NCBI RefSeq assembly: GCF_020382885.2
Contig: NC_058515.1
Span: 9,717,223-9,781,222, forward strand
From: Scatophagus argus
Taxonomy: Eukaryota; Chordata; Actinopteri; Scatophagidae
DNA length: 64,000 nucleotides
Direction of reading: 5' to 3'
Position numbers and translations under genes: made by a program. The notes beneath the pieces are model-generated. The model worked only from the letters and a program-made list of their open reading frames with translations, was not told the DNA's origin and searched no databases. Numbering within the stretch: position 1 is the first letter of the stretch; each line of letters opens with the position of its first letter. Shown here in pieces: positions 36,713 to 48,830 of the stretch.

Positions 36713-39700
36713 GTTAAAGCCAATCAGAGAAGGGTACAAAAAAATGGATGTCTGTGTTTTTTTTTTTGGTTTTTCTCAAGAGAAAGAGAAAAACATTAAT
36801 CATTAAGAGTATGATGGTGGCTAACTATTTAGAGTATGAAAAAAAGTAAATAGAAATATATATCAGCTCAAAAAGTGCCTCACTTTCAGATTGTAGCCAT
36901 TTTACAAAGAAGTTCAACTTAGCCTTGACTAACTGAAGCTTTGTTTTTTGTTGTTTTTTGCTTTTATTGTAGTTGCAAAATGCTGCAGCAGAAGATAAAG
37001 CGGATGTGAGCTTTTGCTGCATTCATGTCATATGGGATGAATTATAGAATTAGGAGATTTTGTGGTGTAAACAACTTGCAAGCGACAGTTGTATCATAGC
37101 AGGAGAGTTAAAAATATTGTGCATGGTCAATAATGTAACACTAGAGCCATAAAATTTGAAATGGAAATCACAATAAATCCAATATGGCAAGACTGCAGCA
37201 TTTTTGCAAACATTGATAATAATTATGGTACTGGCAATGAGCTGGCCTTCCTGTCTACTGTGAGAAATATTAGCCTAGCTGCTGTTAGCATTTTTCTCGT
37301 TATAACTTGCGCTGCTTTTTTTTATTGCATCAATTCTCTTTTTCTCCGCATCCATTTTAACAGAGCCACACACCCGAAGTATTAAACACACTCGCTGAAA
37401 CAAAAGGCACTTGTAGCAGGACACACACTCAGCTAGCTAGCAGGCTAAAGCCAGCTAGGCCAGATTAAGATATTAGCATCGTGCCAGGACGTAAATTCAC
37501 CATCCTGCTGACTATAGCTCAGAGTGAGACCCCTGATATAGAGCCAAGCAATCCCATTAGTGCTATTAGGTCCAGACACTTATGTCCCACTTGATCCCCT
37601 TCGTCTCAGGATGCTAAATGACATACGGTACAAACACCAGAGGATAGAGACCCTATCAATAGCCATGCTAATGCTAGCTTTGTAGCAGTCAGCACACTGC
37701 TTGTAGCACTGGAAAGGGATTTAGTTATCCCAGTGTTGTCAGTATGAAAAAGTAAATGCTAATTTGTCCTCACTTATTTTGTCCTTATTTTACATATTAA
37801 GGTACCAGACATTTTAAGAACAATTTTACACTTAATTTTTCCTAAACTTTGTGAACTGAAAGTGCTTTGACCCCTAAATCTTTCTTTAAGCCTCTCTATA
37901 TCCTTCCTTCCCTCCTTTTTGTCTTTTGCTTGGCTCTTACTTTAATCTGCACCATGCATCAGCACTTAAGTGCCTGTCTATCCTTTTCTATCTGTCTGTC
38001 TTTCTGCCCCGTTTTAGCAGCTAGCACTAATAGGGCTGTCCTAGCAGAATACAGTATATCAAGTCTATTTTTGTGTCAATTTTTGTCTCTTTTGACTGTA
38101 CAGTTCTCATAAAATAACTTGTTCGTGTTTGTTTGGTGTGACAAGGATCTATCAGATGACTTGACTGACAGCCATGGCCCTAATCAGATGAGTTCTGGAC
38201 TGTTTCTCTGTTGGTAAAGGAAGACTTTATTGTCACAGGGCTATCAGTGCCAAAACATGAAAGAAAAAGACTAAGCTCCGACAGCACCTCAAGAAGCAAC
38301 CTTCAGCTCTCAAGTCTGGACGTATTGCTTTGTTTTTTGTTTTAAAAATGTAACCTTTTGTGTTCCCTCGTTGTTTTCTTTTGCAGCGAGTGGGGAGAAC
38401 TGTGACATATCTCACCTCGTAGTCTGCTTATGTGACTGCTGGAGATAAAGGTCATTGTGAAGACTTGCGTATGCTTTAACCTTGAATTTGCCTACAACTT
38501 TGTCCAGAGGATTGAAAAGAAATGCATGGGGAGGAGGTGGAGGAAAAGACCACCATGGGAAAAAACTGAAACGTAAACCTAATGTCTAAGTACATGTGGA
38601 TCTATGTAGCTCCAAATTCAACTCGTGCTTGCTTGTCTGTCTACCCTGAGAAGTTCATGAATTTTCTCCCCCTGGTCACATGACCATCGGGGGCCTAGAG
38701 CATAGCAGGGCAGCTTTATTGTGAGCAGATTGGAATCTATGGTTGGAATTGTCCCTAAGAGCAAGTGCTAATGCAGAATTTGGGGGGGAGAGCGGGTGTT
38801 GGACTTCAAACCAGATTCACTTTCATGCAGACTTGCAGGCAAACACATGATGGTTAGTTGAACGCTTTTCTAAAGTCAACAATCAAGACTTGCTTTCAGT
38901 CCTGACAAGCAAACATTATCATCATATCAATGGCTGTACGACTTCTTTCATTGTGTTGTAAGCGAGTTTAGGGATGTTCATAAAATGTGCAGGAAAGTAC
39001 TGCTGCTGTTCTCTAAATTGTTTTATCTCTTCCTCCTGTTCCCCTGAGGGATGGTACTGAATGGGAATATTGTGAGATTTGCCATTGATGTAGACAGTTT
39101 TACTTCTGTTGTTTGAGAAAAAAAAAATCTGACTAAAAGGAAAAAAGTCAAATAAGAAAAGGACTTGTGGATTCTTTTTGTTTCTGTGACTGGCTGCTAA
39201 GTTGTCTTAAAAGTGATGTAACGGGGATGAAGTTAAAACAGTGACAGGATTAAGATACAAAAACAACAGTGCTGTTATCTTACAGGAGAGGGGAGGAAGA
39301 AGAAGAGCCAAACATACTACAATTTACAGAGCGAGGTAAGTGTGAACAGCATGAAAAGCTTCAGACACAGATGGGCTCATGTCCCTCACACACTCGCCTT
39401 CTTTGACTCACACCCTTGTAAAAAAAGGCTGAGACCACAGCACAGATGTCACACCGTAGTATTGAAAAGAAAGCAGCCTGATTGTTATCTGGGAAAACCT
39501 TTTTATCCACTTTAGTCACATTCACCACTCCCATTGATAAGATCATTTACGCTCAAGGTTGGCGTGTCGCCACCGCAGTTAATCACTCGTCTTACTGGTA
39601 ATTTGACCAGTGTGGTGTTTGTTGGGTGAGCTCAAACACTTCCCTCTCACTGCATTATTTGATACAACCCTCCCACTCAACGCTCGGTTTAATTAAACAA

Positions 39701-42256
39701 GCTTTTTGAGACCTGATAAATCAGTGCTTCTCTCTCTTCTTGTCGCTAAAATGTATGGGATCTTGTGTCATCTGCGTCCACAGATGGCCAAGTAACTCAA
39801 CGTAGACTGAGGCACTGTAGGAATTAATGGAAATGAGAGCACACACACGCACACAGATCAAGCCTGCACCTGCAGATCCTCTCACTTTCCTCACTGAATA
39901 AAAATAAGGCAAGGGTGGACAGTTAAACGCTTGGTAGTATTTGTGTGAAAACAAAAGCCCCCCACGCCTGAAGCCTTAATGAAACCCACATTCTTTTTGA
40001 CTCATGTTCCCTCAACTTTTGTTCACTTACATCTAAAACAAAGTAAGTCCCGAGGGGATTTCAAGCCCTACTTCAGATTTGCTTCAGGCTTTTCCCATAA
40101 TGCCTTTGCCCAAGCAGAGCTCCTCTTTCAGTGGTTGACTTTCACCATAATTAGCAAGGATGTTCCCTGTTACATTTTCTCTCAAGAAAAGTTTTATAAA
40201 TGAGTAAGTCCACCTTTTTTCCTTTGGGATGCACTATCTAAATCCACCCCAGGTGAGCCTTAATTTTTTGGTTGATGTGAGAAATCAAACAAGCTCAAAT
40301 CTGACTTTCATTCCCAGTGATGTGCTGTGTGCACAAACAGAGCAAGACGGAAAAGTTCAAGCTGCACCGGCGCTGCTGTCGGCTATAACGAGAGAATGGA
40401 GGAGTAGAAGCTACAGGCTGCGACAATGTCCGCCTCGGCCGTGGTGGCAGCATCTCCCATGAAGAGGAGGAGATGTTGGATGGAGGCCAAGGCAAGAGGA
40501 CATTGAGTTCAGTCACAGAGAGGGGCTCTGGAAAGGGGCCAACAGGTAGACCTGTTGCGGCTGAGCAGGCTGGTCTATCATCGCCTCGCTCTGAGCGTGA
40601 GTGATACGGCATCTTTGTATCCAAGCTCAGTGTAAACACACCTACATGCACCTATTGGCACACAGCAGCAAAAACGGACTCAATAACCTCACTTGTTTAC
40701 ACACTGCAGGGTGGATACGGGAAAAGCACAGTCTCATGTGAATTAATCCAATACAAAAAGCTCAACACTGTGATAACAGGGTAAACTCCATTTGCCGACA
40801 AAGATTTCGTGATATGGTGGAAAGCTCGTAGCTGCTACTAACAGAATGGGCTTTTGAACTTTAACTTTTAAAAGGATTTTTGCCAGGCTTTTTTGTAACA
40901 AAGAAAACACTTTTACTTCTTCAGATCTCTAAAAATCCTCCAGATTTCTCTGAGAAGGGAAAATCCCTTGTTGGTGCTTAAATCAAGATATTGTTTAGCT
41001 AAGTTGTTAGGCCTCCCTGATCTTGACCTTGTCAAATGATGAAGCTAAACTCACACTCATTAAATATATTTATCATTTGTTATGTGAAATAGATAGTCTG
41101 TTTTAGTTCATGAATGCTGTTCATTTTTGAAGATGTAAGGCGTGGCTAAACCTTGTGTTTTACAACATAAGTTCATCCCCAGGGTTATAATGTTTCTCTG
41201 AACATTCCCCTTGACTTAGAAAAAAACACTGCCCACACCCTGTCCACAACATGTCAAAATCATAGTGCACAGCTGTTCTCCACTGTTTATGGCACCTGTT
41301 TGAGCAAGTAAACAACAAAGTAAAAAAAAAAAAAAGCATTTATATAACTTTTAATTATATTGAAAAGAAAAGCTGACAGCAAATATAAATTTAGGATAAG
41401 ACTAAAAGATTTGAAGACCTCCCCCTGCTCCAAATGAGTCAGACTATTTTATCTCTCAAGTGGAGGTTCTTTACACGACTGGTAAGCCCAGTGAAAACAT
41501 ATTTCTTGTACTGGTATAAATCTCCACTCAGATGTACGTCTCAGCCTCTCTGACTTTTTATAGTGTTTATAACACTGGTCTCTGGCCTTATGGAGCATGT
41601 AGAGCCCATACATGCTGGCACCAATACAGGAAGTCTTCCTGTCTTTATGACTTCCTCCATGGCGCAGACCACAGGAAGCACGCTGGATGTAGGACACGGA
41701 AACAGCTTTTTGCTCCCATAACACAAGTGGGAACGTGAATACAGGCACTATTCCATGCTCTGTAATTGTTTCCTTCCTGTCATTCACGTATTCAATTATA
41801 TGGTAGAAGTTGGGTGTTAAGATACAGAAAGTTTGCCTGCAGTAATTGAGATATGTGTAGGACCAGATTTTTCCACAGTTTTCCTTTGGAAAGTTGCCAT
41901 AATAAACCGCGTAAGTAATGCTGCAGGTACTTTGGCTAAGGTAAACCCACTGTATGCTGACTGAGCCAAGAAAGCCCTGGATTACAGTCTGTACACCACA
42001 AGCTGCTAATCCTCAACTTTCCATACAGGAGCAAAGTTAAGCACTGTAGACTCAATAAAGTTAGTTTACACACACAGTCATGGTCAAACAAGTTGATCCA
42101 ATGGTTGAATCCAGGCCCTGCTTGACATGTGAGGTAATCTGATCCACAAATGCCACAGCCGATGAAACCATTTTCTAATGTATTTCCAGCTCTCTCTTCC
42201 TCGCCGCCCCCTCTTTCACATAGTGTACTTAGCCAAACAAAAAGCCTTTCTCTGTG

Positions 42257-42280
42257 CCCCCCCCCCCCCCCCCCCCCCCC
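42257..42280 (+). repeat. Poly-C tract
   Basis: About 24 consecutive C. Length is likely unreliable in assembly. Confidence 0.9.
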
Positions 42281-43346
42281 ATCAGCTAACGCTCACCCCC
42301 TCTCTCCTCTCGCCTCATGAGGGAATGTTTGCCATGATTGTGGATTTGTCTTTATTACACGCTGCATGCAAAATTAGCTCTGTTGCCCCGTAGCTCCTGG
42401 CCGGTTTGAGAAAAAAGGAGGTTAAAACTGTAAAAAAGTGCCACATGGAGTGAGTGAGGGAAAAGGAGGAGGGATGGAGTTGAGGAGGGCGTTTTGGGGG
42501 AGTGGTAGAGGGGGACTATGAGGCCTCTGTGCTTTATTTTCCTTGAAAGCTCCCTGAAAACCGCAGACACATGGTACAGAATTCCCCTCACAGTAGGAGA
42601 GGGGGGAGGGCCAGCTTTGCAAAAGAACACCACACCGTGTGTGATAAACACACACACACACAGGGAATGTTATAGGCGAGTACACACACTTGGAAAGGAA
42701 AGGAGTGTGTGAAGCAGATGCACAAGTACTCAGCTGCACAAAAGGCAGAACAGAAAGAGGGGAACTTTGAAGGGGCCGGCAGGCCAACGCCTTGACATGT
42801 CAGCATGCGGAAACCTGAAAACATCACCTTAATACCTCTCAGCTCTATGGGAAAGTGGACAGTCCCACTTTCCACGGGTATTGGTATAGTGGTGGTGGTG
42901 GGGCAGGGGGGTGTTGGGCTTAATCCAATGTACAATGTGTTTAACTTTGACTGGCAGATCCCTGAAACCCTCCCACCCTCTCCTCACTGTGGGGCTCCTT
43001 TGAGCTTGTAGACTAAGCATAGAACTGGTATTTAGGTGAGGCTGGTTGACAGGAAAAAAAAAAGTGAAGGGTCAGGTGGTGTGAACGGATCCGTTTGGAG
43101 CTGTGATGTGGGCTTAGCGTGGACCCAAGGCCCCTGAAACAGAAGACTCAGTTGGCTGACTGATAAGGTGGAAGTGAAAATGTTATTTTTTCTCTCAGCT
43201 GTAATTTTTTTCCCATCCATAACAAATATTGTGCAATTTATCTTGTCATCTGTTCCCTTTGCTTGTAGTCCAACATGACAGCACAGCATAAAACCTTGAA
43301 GGTCCAGTGCTTGAGGTCACACGTCGGATGATAAAATAGGTGAGTA

Positions 43347-43362
43347 ACGCCATCTAGTGGAA
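43347..43362 (-). promoter_or_regulatory. CTCF-like motif
   Basis: AACGCCATCTAGTGGAAT-type sequence. The core CGCCATCTAGTGG fits the reverse complement of the vertebrate CTCF consensus (CCASYAGRKGGCG-like), so the motif points along the minus strand. It lies between the IRS side and the minus-strand gene pair. This is a motif match only. Confidence 0.35.
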
Positions 43363-44460
43363 TTTCTGGCATCTGCGTTCGCTGTAAATGCAGATCGGGA
43401 CACTATAGGTATAATCCATAGCCAGTTCACCTGCACTAAAAATATAAGACAAGATTTGACTGACAGCAATGGTTAACAAACATATTCCATTACAGTCTGT
43501 ATTTGGTTTTGGGGTTAAATCAATAAGGGAAAACCACTTGATGACTTGTTTTCTTTACTTTGTATACTTATTAATGGCTTGGCAATTTCACAAAAAGACT
43601 TTCTCACAAATGGAAGAACACGTTTTTCCACAGTGTGTTAACCCGGAGACCAGCATGCTGAAACCCTCCTTGAAAGTTCGAAAGAGGAGACTGGAAAATC
43701 TGTGTCAGCACGCTGAATAGCCACTGCCTGCCTGGAAAATGAGGACACAAGGAATGGGAATACATTCAATTTATAAAAAGCCTCAAGTATGACCTTCCTG
43801 CGTTTTCCCTCTTCGTGCTCAACATTTCATTATGCAGATCACTTGCCAAATGAGGCAAATGTTAAGCTCACAAATGCATGTTTGACCTCTATCGATTTTT
43901 CCACTCATCATAAGGTTTCAGTTTCTCCCGGGAGAGGAGGCGACTTGAGGTCTGACTCGGAGGCTGTCATTTAATAAAAATTCTGTGTTGCCCGACATGA
44001 TTTACAGTACATACTATTTTCAGACAATTCCCAGCATTTCTCATAATCCATTTGTGATAACAGATGAGTGCTTTTTACCCCAGTGAATGAGACAGTGGAA
44101 ATACCAGATCTCTTTGAAAAGCCCATTCATTTTTTAAAATGTGTACAAAACAAAACAGTTGCTTTGTTTAGTTTTCTGCTAATTGAATAATCAATTAATC
44201 GACTAATAGTCAATATATGCTTGACTTAGCTTGGCTCAGATCAGGCCTGCAGCAGGGACATCAGGAAGTTACAGATCCCAAAATGCTAACTATTCCTGTG
44301 GACTAAAAATCTATACTAAGAATTATTTATCAACATGGTGTTTCAGAAACACAATTGGATAATTAACACCAAATGTCTCAGACTAAGAAATTGGTGAAAT
44401 TATGAAAATAAGTATTAATTCTGTCATGAAGAACATCACAAGCAGGCAACTTTTCCAGCT

Positions 44461-44466
44461 TTTATT
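44461..44466 (-). terminator. Polyadenylation signal of the orphan secreted-protein gene
   Basis: AATAAA on the minus strand, 35 bases after the TGA stop at 44,501-44,503. This implies a very short 3' UTR. Confidence 0.7.
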
Positions 44467-44500
44467 GGTTCAAACCACTTAAAGGTTCAACAGGTTTCTC

Positions 44501-47364
44501 TCATGTCTCAGTGTGGGACAGTTTCATGGACTTGAAGGACATGTTTCCAGTTGATATTCGTAGATAATCCAGTTCTAACAAGTCTTCACTGGGTCCCTGA
44601 CCTGTGGTATCAGTTGAAAAAACTGTAAACCCCCCACTTCCACTTCCTTCATTATCCAGGAATAAACCAGATGTGTTCATGTCGCTGTCAACTTCTGGAA
44701 ATCTAACAGCCAACTTGTTTTTCTCAACACTACTAAAATCTTCCCCCTCATCTTCAGCATGCGCTTTAGGACCTCCGCTTATGTTGTCCTCAGAGCCTGA
44801 GCTCCACAGACCTGCCCCTTCTGTGTGCTTGGTCTTAGCTGTACTGGATGGAAAATAACGTCGATCAGATGGCATGACTGGTGTCTGCGTTGTCGCTCCG
44901 ACACCACTGAACGAAGCACTTCCCAGAATATCGGCGTATGTGACAGCTTTGACTCCGACAGGCCGCTTGGGCAGCCTGACGATGGCCCCATTGGTCACAG
45001 AGGTAGATTCATGGAGCTTTTTGCTATTAGTGAGTTCTCCTTTCACACGTGTTCCTCTCACGCTGTTGCTGATGGAACTGTTGAACAGTCTTGCCTTCAT
45101 TGCAGCAAGTTTGGTTTTGCTGGGTGGTCTTGGCTCAGATTTTGTGCCGGATTCAACTTTAAGGTCCCCTGCTGATCTGGGATAAGCCGAGGAGACAGTG
45201 TGACTTGCTGATGCAGTAGTTGGGTTTTGTCCATTGTGCGTCCAGCGGGCTTTGCTTCTAAAATTTCCAATTCTCTTTTGAACAGGGTGGAATCCCAGAT
45301 GAGTATAGATTTTGGTGTTCTTTTTGTATTTATCAGGTGTAAATCTGTTGACTGCTTCAGTGCTCATGTCTTTGCTTAGCTCATCGTGACTTATTGTGGC
45401 CTCGGTTTTATTGTACCACCTGTGAATCCTGCTGCTTTTCGGTTGCCAGACCTGTGATCTTGTAAGATTAAATCCCTCAAAAGCCTGTTGGACTGGGACA
45501 GACTTGTCTGGCTCATTAACCGAAGGTTTGGCTCCCTCGAGTGGTCGAGTATCAAATCCTTTGAGACCAAATATTCTTCTGTTGATCCTGAACTGTCTGC
45601 GATCTGGACTGCTGTTCACACCGGCATCACTTGCAGGCAGCAGAGGCTGTGCATCCTTAAATCCCGATGTGAACGGCCTTGGAGTAGTCGTTTGTACACT
45701 TTCCAAAGTGGCAAGCGAAGGTGAGGAATAATCTGTGGTTATCCTCTCAGGTTTTGCTGGTGTAGTAGATACCTCTCTCTGGCCAAAGCTGTACTTTGGT
45801 GACAATGACGGGTATATATTTCCAATTTTAAGCTTTCTTTTGTGCAAGCTGTAGCGTTGAGAGTTGGTCCTTTCATTAAGGTCACTGGAGGAGAGATTAG
45901 ATAGCTCCTTCACTGCTCTCCATGTAGGCCTTTTAAATCCTCTGAAGCCATAGATGCTTTTTGTGGTTCTTGCAGGTTTGTAAGCGTGCTCTGATCCTCT
46001 TGTGGTTGTATTAACCAGGCTACTTACAGATTTCTTGCTGCCACTGGCATAGGAGCCATTTAAATCTACATGAGGTGTGGGGACAAAACTTTCCTTGATG
46101 TTGTCTGTGGCTGCAGAAGAATGTATGGACGTTTCAGTTCCTGCTGTGGCGCTGTGCTGGTATTTGATGAACCTATCTGCCTGAGCTTCATACTGGGCCA
46201 CATTAGCTTTCTGATACAGTGGGTTGACATAATTGAAATTTGCTTGATTAAATCCCATTAGGCGTGGTACTTCCCTGGCTGGCTCTTCTCTCTGTGATTG
46301 TTGTAACTGTTTCAAATTTGCAGAAAACCTGTCAGAAATTTGTGCACCAGAGGCCCTTTGCTTATATGGTGTTGTGGAAAAAACATTTTGTCCATTAGCA
46401 GTGACTGTATTAACTATCTCATCTCCACCTAAAGAGGTCTGGGAGTCTTTGAACAGATACGATTGGGCCTTTCTGAGTCTTGGCGTCTCACGGCTACTCA
46501 TCGGGTGCAACCCATGGGAGAAATCTCTGATGGATGATGCCGGCTTTTCTGTGTTAGGATTGTTTTTAATAACAGAGGTGTGTAAGATATTGCTGACTGA
46601 TTTTGCATGAGGGGCAGTTTGACTTGCTAAACCAGTCCTGCTGGATGTACTCCATGGCCTGACAGCTGCAAGCTCATTTGTCTCTCCATAGCTGCTGTAG
46701 TGGCCTCTTGAAGTTGGCAGCAAAGTACCCCAGTAACTACCAGTCTGTGAAGAAACAGGAAAAGAGCCAGAGGGTCGCCAAACACTTTTATGTTCAGCCA
46801 CTTTTGGAGAGTCATTTCTCTGAACTTTTGCTTCGTTGTAGGATTTCTGAGCATCTTTGGGCTCCCAGACTTGAAAAGAACGAGAGCTCTCATGAAAGGG
46901 GCTGGCAGCTTCTTTGCGAGATGATTTTCTAACTATCACTGACTGTGGATAATAGGATTTTCCGCTTTGGGCTTCTTCGTGGGAGAGAGGGTGGTCATTT
47001 TTTCTGGATTGCTGTCTGTCAAAGCTTTGTCCCGTGTGCTGAAAGTCGCTGGTGAAAATGCTGTTTGACGGCAACACTTCACTCTGCACTCGAGTTATTC
47101 CTGCTTGAGACTGTCTGTAATCTGGGATGTTTTGATTGTAACTAAAGCTACTTTTGGAAAACCCTGGAAGGTTTGATTGATGGCCAGTGATTGTCAACAC
47201 TCTTCTATATTTTCCTCTCATCTCGGTTTCACTATTAGTTCCAGTCTGGATTCCTGTTTCAGCTGATGGCAGAGTAGTAAAGAGGGAATGTTGTTGATTG
47301 TATGGAGCATACACCCGTCGCAGGATGTTGTGCTTCACCCGATTGTCCACTTGGGTTGTTATGG
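44501..47364 (-). CDS. Uncharacterised secreted, Ser/Thr-rich proteoglycan-like protein, coding exon 3 (main exon)
   Basis: This exon encodes residues 34-987. The acceptor CCACATTTAG on the minus strand precedes it. With exons at 47,784-47,854 and 47,978-48,006 the coding length is 2,964 bases, an exact multiple of three. The chain is mostly low-complexity and basic, rich in Ser, Thr, Lys, Arg and Tyr, with almost no cysteine, so it is probably extended. Related short blocks recur: IYGFRGFKRP (about residue 503), IFGLKGFDTRP (about 629), THLGFHPVQKR (about 715), and VWEPK/VWQPK. The C-terminal 100 residues turn acidic and contain DNEGSGSGGF (about 937-946), a typical acidic Ser-Gly context for glycosaminoglycan attachment. 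An acidic Tyr (EDLLELDYLR, about 967) could be sulfated. I do not recognise the family. Function is unknown; extracellular matrix or mucosal secretion is only an inference. Confidence 0.8.
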
Positions 47365-47783
47365 CTAAATGTGGAAACGAATGGGGACATAAGAAACAAT
47401 TCAGTGATACAGGCAAATATCTAATCGTCTACCAAAAAATATCCCTCAGGTTACATTTTTTGTCCAATTCTTTGCAGCTGTGTTACTTGGTTAAATGGTT
47501 GATGCTCATTTTAGTTTGATATAATCAAAAGATGCTTTGCCGCAAAGTAAATTTACAGATCTGTTTATGTAAGTTTCTATAAATCTCATAACAATAAAAT
47601 CCTTATCTCTCTACATTTTGCCACACTGCCAAGAGTTGGCTTGCCAAATTAAACACATGTATGAGAAAACATTGACTCTGACCTCATGGCATTTTTCAAA
47701 ATGCCATTAAGATAAGCATTAGCTCAGTGAAAGTGCAGACACAGCAGTACGGACCTGGCAGATACTGGCCTGTTTGCACTCAC

Positions 47784-47854
47784 CTCTCGCAGCATCTGAA
47801 CACATGATACCCGACATGACAACAGCACAGACCAGCACAAAGTCAAACAAGAGT
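47784..47854 (-). CDS. Uncharacterised secreted protein, coding exon 2: signal-peptide core
   Basis: A 71-base exon between acceptor CTTCTCTGCAG and donor GAGAG|GTGAGT. It encodes LLFDFVLVCAVVMSGIMCSD and AAR, a hydrophobic stretch followed by small residues, which is a classic signal peptide with cleavage likely near residues 29-33. Phases at both ends match the flanking exons. It was found by reading splice signals, because it is too short to appear as a substantial open frame. Confidence 0.8.
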
Positions 47855-47977
47855 CTGCAGAGAAGGAGTATTGTTGTGATATATGGGAATCATAATCCTG
47901 TCAATCAAAAATAATCACCATCCCTTTCCAAGTTTCATGACTACACGTGCAAGCGGCTGGTAAAATGTGATATTTAC

Positions 47978-48006
47978 CTGGAGTAGAGAGCAGAGTTTTC
48001 TAACAT
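47978..48006 (-). CDS. Uncharacterised secreted protein, coding exon 1: start codon
   Basis: The ATG at 48,006-48,004 follows GACCACG (A at -4, C at -3), a fair but not ideal context. It encodes MLENSALYS plus two bases and ends CTCCAG|GTAAAT. Joined to exon 2, the N-terminus reads MLENSALYSRLLFDFVLVCA. No alternative upstream in-frame ATG was noted. Transcription start and promoter presumably lie just upstream, at about 48,010-48,200. Confidence 0.72.
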
Positions 48007-48438
48007 CGTGGTCAGCTTCTTTCCGAGTTTGAATGGTTGTCAAAAAAATAGAAAAAGAAAAAAGAAAGAAAGACTATAATACTAAGCTGTACTGTTGTCA
48101 GTCTGTGTGTTTTACTTGTCAAGCAAATGAGTCATTGGGCTTTGACGCTCCGCTGCTGGTTGAGAGTCTGATTGGAGGCAATGCTGTTCACCTGGCCTCA
48201 AGTAAGCCACTTCCTGGAACCATCTGAAGGGGACTGATGCCATTTTAGATCATTTAATATTTTAGCATTTCTTTAAATATTTGATTTCATCTGGTTTTTG
48301 TGTATGCACAGATTCACAGCAAGGCCATAGTTTGTTTGTTTTAATTTATATAATGCACACACTGTCTCACTCAAACTCTCATAGAAAATTCAGCACGCAG
48401 CCACAGAAAACTTCAAAGTCAGTGAAGAACAGAGCTTA

Positions 48439-48444
48439 TTTATT
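48439..48444 (-). terminator. Candidate polyadenylation signal of the RNF227-like gene
   Basis: AATAAA on the minus strand, about 330 bases after the exon-2 stop at 48,772. The gap between this site and exon 1 of the secreted-protein gene is about 430 bases and holds no other gene. Confidence 0.5.
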
Positions 48445-48771
48445 TTTCCGTAAATAGGTAACAAATATAGAAAATACAATCATGTAAAGAATAAATAACA
48501 TATATATATAAGTGCGTTAATGGACCAAAAAACTCAGCTGCCACTCTCAAAATTCACAAGTTTTTCTCATTTGAACACATCAGCCATGACAGTCATCATT
48601 TAAATGAGCAATCAGAAAGCTGAAAAGCTAACTTAAATCGTATTGATGTTCATGTGTCTTGCCAGCAAGGTTTCATCATCATCGTCGTCGTCATTTGTTG
48701 CATCACGAAATTTTATCCATTGAAAATAAATTAAGTATCACATTATCCAGGGTTTCTTAAGCTGTAGACTC

Positions 48772-48830
48772 CTAAAACATGTAACAGGACATCATGGCGA
48801 GGTTCCTCATGTCATCACCGGTTATACAGT
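48772..48830 (-). CDS. RNF227-like RING finger protein, coding exon 2 (C-terminal tail)
   Basis: The acceptor CTTTTTCCTTTAAACAG precedes 59 coding bases. After completing the split codon (A+AC, Asn) they encode CITGDDMRNLAMMSCYMF and a TAG stop. The phase fits the donor at 49,154. The tail DDMRNLAMMSCYMF aligns residue by residue, with conservative changes, to the C-terminal tail I remember for mammalian RNF227 (PEIKDIGHLTRCTL). This supports both the splice and the family assignment. With this exon the protein is 177 aa from the first in-frame ATG, close to the mammalian length. Confidence 0.72.

Larger units (their letters stand above)
31001..44460. other. Gene-poor interval, last part before the minus-strand genes
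   Basis: CA/TG tracts occur at about 31,527-31,560, 31,686-31,711, 34,072-34,090 and 36,109-36,147, and there is a C run at 42,257-42,280. Features described separately are a hairpin (34,231-34,267), a small signal-peptide-like frame (36,587-36,712) and a CTCF-like motif (43,347-43,362). Two acceptor-like sites in the phase needed by the IRS donor occur just before 36,266 and 38,387. The frames at 32,441-32,963, 40,295-40,651 and 41,449-41,787 have no recognisable domain. Confidence 0.5.

Noticed and set aside
40295..40651. 118-codon minus-strand frame
   Set aside because: Pro/Ser-rich with no domain or start context and no splice partners found. A CG-richer patch explains the lack of stops.
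41449..41787. 112-codon minus-strand frame
   Set aside because: No recognised family and opposite frames are also open. Insufficient evidence for a gene.
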